This document shows, one piece after another, positions 5,295 through 9,793 of a DNA stretch of 9,793 nucleotides. Source of the DNA: JBAXLO01 sp037134755 (GTDB lineage: Bacteria; Bacteroidota; Bacteroidia; Bacteroidales; JACABE01); contig JBAXLO010000177.1 in the NCBI GenBank assembly GCA_037134755.1, positions 1 to 9,793 of the forward strand, read 5' to 3'. Both the position numbers and the translations under genes were made by a program. The notes beneath the pieces are model-generated. The model was not told the DNA's origin. It did not search any database and was given only the letters and a program-made list of their open reading frames with translations. Position 1 is the stretch's first letter; each line of letters opens with the position of its first letter.

Positions 5295-5987
5295 TTATTT
5301 TATTCCATCTTGATCCGCTTGAAACTTGAATCCTAGACGTTTGCCAGTACTAATTGGCATGTTGTCAATACTAGTTTGCATATCATAAACTGTAACTTCT
5401 TTTACTGCATCATAAGGTGGAGTTAATAAATCGAAGCTAATTGTGTATTCAATAGCCTTTTCTATAATATCATGTGCATTTTCTTTATTGATAACAGATG
5501 TTGGGAAATTATTATATAACCATCCTAATTCACGTTTTCCTTCTATAAAGTAATGCTTTTCTTTATTTACGAATATTCTTCCAATAAGATAACCAAGATC
5601 ATTCTCACGATTATATTTAAATGAATCTGCTAAGAAATTATATATATTTATAACACCACAATAGGATCTTTCATTATCTTCTTTGATATATGATGTACGC
5701 ATTACTTCATGATTTCTTGAGAACTCGAAAATATTTGTATGCATTACAAAGATTAGCACATCTCCTGCAAACTTCATTTCAAATTCAAATTCACCTTTAT
5801 CTTTATATTCAAATGATATCCTTTTTTCATCAGGAGATAGTTGTTTCTTAAATTCTTCTGTTATTTCAATTACTGACTCTTTAAATAACTTGAAAGAATT
5901 GAGTGTATTGCTATATACATCTTGTTTTAGTGTAGCTTTCTTTAATACTTTATCAAAAAGATTTTCGGGACTATTATTTGTTTTCAT
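5295..5987 (-). CDS. Conserved-looking cytoplasmic protein of unknown function
   Basis: I do not recognise a named domain in this 230-residue protein. It has no signal peptide, membrane segment or cysteine cluster (a single Cys110), so it should be cytoplasmic. The N-terminal 50 residues are helical and charged. The middle, about 58-150, alternates strands and contains FEFEMKFAGDVLIFVMHTN, FEFSRNHEV, SYIKEDNERSYCGVINIYNF and GYLIGRIFVNKEKHYFIEG. The density of aromatic and charged residues there looks like a constrained fold rather than a random ORF. The tail is polar. It lies 33 bp after the dehydrogenase stop on the same strand, and the tRNA-Glu promoter begins right after it. A -7-like element at 6006-6013 could give it its own transcript. 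I have an impression that similar proteins occur in other Bacteroidetes, but cannot verify it here. Confidence 0.85.
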   Translation of the reverse strand: MKTNNSPENLFDKVLKKATLKQDVYSNTLNSFKLFKESVIEITEEFKKQLSPDEKRISFEYKDKGEFEFEMKFAGDVLIFVMHTNIFEFSRNHEVMRTSYIKEDNERSYCGVINIYNFLADSFKYNRENDLGYLIGRIFVNKEKHYFIEGKRELGWLYNNFPTSVINKENAHDIIEKAIEYTISFDLLTPPYDAVKEVTVYDMQTSIDNMPISTGKRLGFKFQADQDGIK

Positions 5988-6005
5988 TTCTAATTATTTT
6001 AAGTA

Positions 6006-6013
6006 CAAAATTA
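6006..6013 (-). promoter_or_regulatory. Possible -7 element before the unknown gene
   Basis: The minus strand reads TAATTTTG at 6013-6006, matching TAnnTTTG, in the 33-bp gap before the gene at 5987. No -33 TTTG is seen upstream, where the dehydrogenase is coding. In AT-rich DNA such an octamer can arise by chance, so this is weak. Confidence 0.25.
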
Positions 6014-6020
6014 ATAAATT

Positions 6021-6755
6021 TTACTTATTCATCATTGTAAACATTTCTTCTCCTTTTAATCGCAAGTTTTTTGCATTGCCAATAGTTGCTTCTATTACAT
6101 TATTCTTTAATGCTTCCATTGTTTCTACTATAAATTCTGAAACTGTGATACCATAATGTGATTGTGATTTATCTTCTCTACTATCTGAACCTAATTCTGT
6201 TTCAACTGCGGGTGGTGCAACTTCAATTACTTTAACTGAAGTATTCTTAAATTGGTGTCTTATTGTCAATGTTAAGGAATGGAAAGCAGCTTTTGTAGCA
6301 CAATAAACCGGCATCATAGCTAGTGGAGCAAAAGCTAAGCCTGATGTTATATTTATGATAGTAGCGTCTGCTTTACCAGCTAAATGTATTGCAAAAAGTG
6401 AAATTAAATGAATTGGTGCAGTAATATTAGTTACTATTTGTGCATTTATTTTTTCTAAATTAACCTCTTTTGTAAAGTCTTCAAAATATTGTACACCTGC
6501 ATTATTTATTAAAACATTAGTTTCAGGATGATTTTCCAGAATCCAATTACACATTTCTACTCTTTGTCCTTCATCTGTAACATCACATCTATAAGTTATT
6601 ATTTCAGGATGTTTTTCTTTTATCTTAGCTAATCTTTCTTCTCTACGACCACATATTATAACTTTGTTTCCTAAGCTAAGAAATTCTTCTGCGAAGCCTA
6701 ATCCAAGCCCTGAGGTAGCTCCTGTTATTAATATTGTATTTCCTGTTAAATTCAT
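6021..6755 (-). CDS. Short-chain dehydrogenase, DltE-like
   Basis: The 244-residue product is a classical SDR with an NAD(P)-binding Rossmann fold. TGATSGLG (11-18) binds the cofactor. CGRREERL (35-42) follows the second strand, and its arginines suggest NADP preference. CDV (57-59) and NNAG (84-87) are standard. The catalytic tetrad is Asn110, Ser138, Tyr151 and Lys155 (YCATK). The opening MNLTGNTILITG resembles the DltE/COG3967 group, whose name comes from the D-alanylation locus of Gram-positives. No dlt genes are here and the substrate is unknown. I start it at ATG 6755: the longer frame to 6803 needs a TTG, overlaps rsgA and adds residues not expected before the Rossmann strand. The gap to rsgA is 32 bp, so co-transcription is likely. 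Confidence 0.92.
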   Translation of the reverse strand: MNLTGNTILITGATSGLGLGFAEEFLSLGNKVIICGRREERLAKIKEKHPEIITYRCDVTDEGQRVEMCNWILENHPETNVLINNAGVQYFEDFTKEVNLEKINAQIVTNITAPIHLISLFAIHLAGKADATIINITSGLAFAPLAMMPVYCATKAAFHSLTLTIRHQFKNTSVKVIEVAPPAVETELGSDSREDKSQSHYGITVSEFIVETMEALKNNVIEATIGNAKNLRLKGEEMFTMMNK

Positions 6756-6787
6756 AATGTTATTTATTAATTGTTTATTTTGTATTC

Positions 6788-7726
6788 TTATTTCAACTCC
6801 CAATCCTCAATTTCCATTTCTCTGCCATTAATAATATTAAGATAATTATAATATCTAATCTCACTTATTTCTCCACTATTAACAGCATCTTTAACAGCAC
6901 AAACCCTTTCATGTTCGTGGGTACAGTTATTAAACTGGCATTTATTTGCAAGTAATTTCATTTCTGGAAACCAATGTGTAACTTCATCTTTGCTGAAGTT
7001 AACCATACCAAATTCTTTTATCCCCGGCGTATCTATAATAAAGCCTCCAAAAGGTAAACGGAACATCTCAGCAAAAGTTGTTGTATGTTTTCCTTTTTGA
7101 TGGTAATCAGAAATTATTCCGGTTTTAAGATTCAGTTCAGGGGCTATCTTATTAATTAGTTCAGATTTACCAACACCTGAATGTCCTGAGAATAAACTTA
7201 CTTTATCAGTAATAATATCTCTTAGTTCTTTAATATTTTCACCACTTAATGCAGACACTTCCATACAAGGATAACCAACTTTCTCATAAATCGACTTCAA
7301 CTCATTATGATATTCCCACATCTTATCATCATAAATATCAATCTTATTAAAAACAATAACCGCAGGGATATGATATGCTTCTGCAGTTATTAAAAACCTG
7401 TCAATAAAGCCTGTGGACGTGCGTGGAGAAGCTATTGTAACAATTAAAAATGCTTTGTCGATGTTAGCCGCAAGTATATGTCGCTGTTTAGATAGATTGG
7501 TCGACTTACGAATGATACAATTAAACCTTTCCTTGATATCGGTAATCAATCCCATCGTTTCATCCGCCATCAAATGAAAAGTAACCTTATCGCCAACAGC
7601 AATAGGATTGGTAGTTTTCATACCTTTCATCTTGAAATTGCCCTTAAGTTTACATTGGATAATCTTGTCATCCAAATATAAAACAATATACCAACTGCCC
7701 GTTGTTTTTATTACTAATCCTTCCAA
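6788..7726 (-). CDS. rsgA: Ribosome small-subunit-dependent GTPase RsgA (YjeQ), TTG start
   Basis: RsgA is a circularly permuted GTPase that assists late 30S maturation and is stimulated by the small subunit. Its 312 residues show the permuted order. An N-terminal OB-fold (about 1-65, beginning EGLVIKTTGSWY) is followed by G4 NKID (127-130), SALSGEN (158-164), G1 GHSGVGKSE (181-189), G2 in GKHTTT (212-217) and G3 DTPG (232-235). A C-terminal zinc knuckle has Cys263, Cys268, His270 and Cys276. All motifs are intact. The start is TTG at 7726-7724. An in-frame TAA lies two codons upstream, and the next ATG (residue 33) would remove half the OB-fold, so TTG is the only start that keeps the family N-terminus. 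It leads a minus-strand run that ends in rpsT, which encodes another 30S component. Confidence 0.96.
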   Translation of the reverse strand: MEGLVIKTTGSWYIVLYLDDKIIQCKLKGNFKMKGMKTTNPIAVGDKVTFHLMADETMGLITDIKERFNCIIRKSTNLSKQRHILAANIDKAFLIVTIASPRTSTGFIDRFLITAEAYHIPAVIVFNKIDIYDDKMWEYHNELKSIYEKVGYPCMEVSALSGENIKELRDIITDKVSLFSGHSGVGKSELINKIAPELNLKTGIISDYHQKGKHTTTFAEMFRLPFGGFIIDTPGIKEFGMVNFSKDEVTHWFPEMKLLANKCQFNNCTHEHERVCAVKDAVNSGEISEIRYYNYLNIINGREMEIEDWELK

Positions 7727-7749
7727 TAATTATTCGCTTTAAAAGACAA

Positions 7750-7757
7750 CAAATTTA
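7750..7757 (-). promoter_or_regulatory. Candidate -7 element for rsgA
   Basis: The minus strand reads TAAATTTG at 7757-7750, matching TAnnTTTG, 23 bp before the TTG start. The transcript would begin near 7743 and have a very short leader. A -33 TTTG is not present at the right distance (only TTTA-like). Confidence 0.45.
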
Positions 7758-7820
7758 CGATAAGTTTTCCAATTAAACGCTCTTTATATATAATGTATCT
7801 TAAAATAAATATTTTATTCA

Positions 7821-7874
7821 TTAATCTTTTAATCTTAAAGATTCCTATCTACCCTGATTAAGCCTTATTTAATC
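7821..7874. promoter_or_regulatory. Cluster of TTAATC motifs with a dyad, possible operator
   Basis: In the 365-bp divergent gap between rsgA and the GH92 gene, TTAATCTT occurs twice head to tail (7821-7828, 7829-7836) and runs into AAAGATT (7837-7843), forming the dyad AATCTT-A-AAGATT (7831-7843). GATTAA, the reverse complement, follows at 7856-7861, and TTAATC again at 7869-7874; a fifth copy is at 8075-8080. The grouping is denser than expected for a six-base word, though the region is AT-rich. It may bind a regulator of the glycosidase gene. Apart from this and candidate -7 elements, the gap holds no gene that I can support. Confidence 0.35.
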
Positions 7875-8011
7875 CATTAATATTTTTCATAAATAAAATG
7901 CAGGCAAAAATATATATTTTTGAATCTTCCCTTGATATCCCTTTAAATGAAACATATATCAGAAACTCTTTTTTTATTAAAATAATAAGCTTTCGTTTTA
8001 AATATTAATTG

Positions 8012-8019
8012 TAAATTTG
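8012..8019 (+). promoter_or_regulatory. Candidate -7 element for the GH92 gene
   Basis: TAAATTTG matches TAnnTTTG, 72 bp before the start codon. TTTC at 7991-7994 is an imperfect -33 at 17 bp. A second match, TATTTTTG at 7915-7922, lies further up and is an alternative. Either would place the TTAATC cluster upstream of the start point. Confidence 0.45.
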
Positions 8020-8091
8020 CTTCTTTATATTTTATAGGAATAAATTACACAATTAAAATTAATTCATTTATAAATTAATCATTTACAAACA

Positions 8092-9793
8092 ATGAAAAAA
8101 GTAGTTAAAGTTTTATTTCTTGTTGCTCTCACTGCAATAATGTTTGCTTGTGGTAAGGAACAAAAGAAAAATCCTGCCGATTATGTTAATCCAATTATCG
8201 GTACAGGTGGTCACGGGCACACATTTCCCGGTGTCAGTATGCCTTTTGGCATGGTTCAGCTAAGTCCAGACACCCGACTTGATGGTTGGGACGGTTGTGG
8301 AGGCTATCATTACTCTGATAGTATCGTTTATGGCTTTTCTCACACCCATCTTAGCGGTACCGGTTGTTCTGATTATGGTGATATTCTGTTGATGCCTACC
8401 GTTGGTGATTTAAAATGGAAAAATACGGACTATGCTTCTACTTTTTCTCATAAAAATGAAAAAGCTACTGTCGGTTATTACTCTGTTATGCTTGATAAGT
8501 ACAATGTGAAAGTCGAATTAACTGCTACTAAAAGAGCCGGCTTCCATAAATATACTTTTCCTGAAAGCAAGCAATCCAATATTCTTATTGATTTAAAGCA
8601 TCGCGACAAAGTTATTGCTTCTACTATTAAAATTATTGGTAAAAATGAAATTGAAGGTCTTCGTCGCTCCGAAAATTGGGCCAAAGATCAATATGTTTAT
8701 TTCGTTGCTAAGTTCTCTAAACCTTTCGAATCGGTTACTATTTCCGAAAACGACACTGTGATTCCTAATTGTTCCGAAAAGGAAGGCAAAGCACTTAAAT
8801 GTTATGTAACATACACCACTAAGAAAGACGAAGTAGTCTATGTTAAGGTCGGTATCTCCGCTGTTTCTGTCGAAAATGCCCGTAAGAATCTGGATGCAGA
8901 GATTAAAGACTGGGAATTTGACACTGTTAAGACTGCTGCTTACAATGCCTGGAACAAAGAACTAGGTAAGATTGAAGTTGAAGGCGGTTCTGAAACTCAA
9001 AAGACCATTTTTTATACCTCAATGTATCACGCTTTTGTTAATCCTAACCTTTATTGTGATGTTGACGGACAATACAGAGGCAGAGATCTTAAAGTTCATA
9101 AAACAGACAACTTTGATATGTACACTGTATTCTCTCTTTGGGATACTTATCGCGCTGCTAATCCTCTTTATACCATTACTCAACCTAAAAGAGTTTCTGA
9201 TTTTATCAAAACTTTCATTCGTCAATATCAAGAAGGCGGTACTTTACCTGTTTGGGAACTTTCGGGTAACGAAACAGGGTGTATGATTGGTTATCATTCA
9301 GTTCCTGTTATTGTTGATGCTTATATGAAAGGCATTAGAGACTTTGATGTTGAAAAAGCTTTTGAAGCTATGAAGAAAAGTGCCGATGAAGACAGATTAG
9401 GTCTTAAATATTACAAAGCTACAGGTGTTATTCCTAGCAATGAAGAGGGTGAATCTGTCTCAAAACTACTTGAATATGCTTATGACGACTGGTGTATTGC
9501 CCAAATGGCTAAAGCATTGAACAAACCTGAAGATTACAAACGTTTTATCGAACGTGCTCAATCTTATAAGAATGTTTTGGATCCTTCTACAGGCTTTATG
9601 AGAGCAAGAGTTAACAATTTTTGGTTCGCACCGTTCGATCCTACTGAAGTTAATTTCAATTATACTGAGGCTAATTGCTGGCAATATACTTTTTATGTTC
9701 CTCAGGACTTAAGTACTTTCGCTAAATACCTTGGCGGAAAAGATAAGTTTGGCGATAAACTCGATCAACTCTTTACTGTAGAGTCTAAAACTA
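8092..9793 (+). CDS. GH92 alpha-mannosidase-like lipoprotein, 3' end cut by the window
   Basis: Glycoside hydrolase family 92 enzymes are calcium-dependent exo-acting alpha-mannosidases, common in Bacteroidetes that use N-glycans or fungal and plant mannans. The 567 codons present are open to the edge; family members are usually about 750 residues, so about a quarter is missing. MKKVVKVLFLVALTAIMFAC is a lipoprotein signal with Cys20. Family hallmarks follow: DYVNPIIGTGGHGHTFPGVS (30-49), PFGMVQLSPDTR, GWDGCGGYHY, GFSHTHLSGTG, SLWDTYRAANPL (348-359), GGTLPVWEL with GNETGCMIGYH (382-402), ESVSKLLEYAYDDW (454-467) and NYTEANCWQYTF. The beta-sandwich N-domain and the start of the (alpha/alpha)6 domain are present. 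The glutamate of the ESVSK segment is a likely general acid. The GNDDCGQMSAW-type base motif would lie beyond the window. Codons often end in T or C (GCT, TCT, GGT), unlike the AT-richer neighbours. The exact linkage cannot be told. Confidence 0.95.
   Translation, partial: MKKVVKVLFLVALTAIMFACGKEQKKNPADYVNPIIGTGGHGHTFPGVSMPFGMVQLSPDTRLDGWDGCGGYHYSDSIVYGFSHTHLSGTGCSDYGDILLMPTVGDLKWKNTDYASTFSHKNEKATVGYYSVMLDKYNVKVELTATKRAGFHKYTFPESKQSNILIDLKHRDKVIASTIKIIGKNEIEGLRRSENWAKDQYVYFVAKFSKPFESVTISENDTVIPNCSEKEGKALKCYVTYTTKKDEVVYVKVGISAVSVENARKNLDAEIKDWEFDTVKTAAYNAWNKELGKIEVEGGSETQKTIFYTSMYHAFVNPNLYCDVDGQYRGRDLKVHKTDNFDMYTVFSLWDTYRAANPLYTITQPKRVSDFIKTFIRQYQEGGTLPVWELSGNETGCMIGYHSVPVIVDAYMKGIRDFDVEKAFEAMKKSADEDRLGLKYYKATGVIPSNEEGESVSKLLEYAYDDWCIAQMAKALNKPEDYKRFIERAQSYKNVLDPSTGFMRARVNNFWFAPFDPTEVNFNYTEANCWQYTFYVPQDLSTFAKYLGGKDKFGDKLDQLFTVESKT

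Noticed and set aside
5890..6156. 88-codon plus-strand ORF across the unknown-gene/dehydrogenase junction
   Set aside because: It is antisense to two credible genes; its hydrophobic composition comes from reading AT-rich minus-strand coding sequence backwards.
6756..6803. Longer N-terminus for the dehydrogenase
   Set aside because: It needs a TTG start, overlaps the rsgA stop region, and adds 16 residues ahead of a natural MNLTGNTILITG beginning.
7898..8008. 36-codon ORF in the rsgA/GH92 gap
   Set aside because: It has no ribosome site, signal or motif, carries a TAnnTTTG match within it, and has a composition typical of random AT-rich DNA.
8478..9684. ORFs on both strands inside the GH92 region
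   Set aside because: The continuous plus-strand frame from 8092 to the edge encodes a full series of GH92 motifs; the others are shadows of it.

Overview
The window looks like an ordinary chromosomal stretch from a low-GC member of the Bacteroidetes, probably class Bacteroidia. The signs are strong AT richness, near absence of Shine-Dalgarno sites, repeated matches to the Bacteroidetes -7 element TAnnTTTG just upstream of genes, an N-terminally anchored 67K-type SppA, and a GH92 glycosidase made as a lipoprotein. The genus cannot be told from sequence alone. The organism assignment is inference.

Layout, left to right. Bases 1-185 hold four copies of a 41-bp tandem repeat closed by an inverted half copy. 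A gene for a small secreted protein of unknown function follows (444-1043, +), possibly a distant GLPGLI/DUF4412-like protein. Next come a hairpin, a doubtful 42-codon ORF and the terminator of sppA (1240-3006, -). sppA is divergent from folK (3227-3715, +). An e(P4)-type acid phosphatase/5'-nucleotidase lipoprotein (3847-4674, +) ends at a clear terminator. It converges on a long minus-strand run, which in transcription order is rsgA (7726-6788), a DltE-like short-chain dehydrogenase (6755-6021), an unrecognised 230-residue protein (5987-5295), tRNA-Glu(TTC) (5216-5142) and rpsT (5107-4856), closed by a 16-bp perfect-stem terminator. To the right, divergent from rsgA, a GH92 alpha-mannosidase-like lipoprotein gene (8092 onward, +) runs off the edge.

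How the genes fit together. Most are housekeeping: membrane peptide hydrolysis (SppA), folate synthesis (FolK), 30S maturation (RsgA) and structure (S20), and a tRNA. The outer layer is represented by two lipoproteins and one secreted protein, which could recover phosphate/nucleosides and mannose from outside the cell. tRNA-Glu and rpsT share the best promoter in the window. Gaps between the three upstream protein genes are about 32-33 bp, so rsgA, the dehydrogenase and the unknown gene may be co-transcribed.

I found no mobile element, CRISPR array, defence island or obvious new system. The points most worth a second look are the 41-bp array, the conserved-looking unknown gene beside tRNA-Glu, the TTG start of rsgA, the Shine-Dalgarno-equipped out-of-frame ATG ahead of the secreted protein, and the TTAATC-rich divergent region before the GH92 gene.
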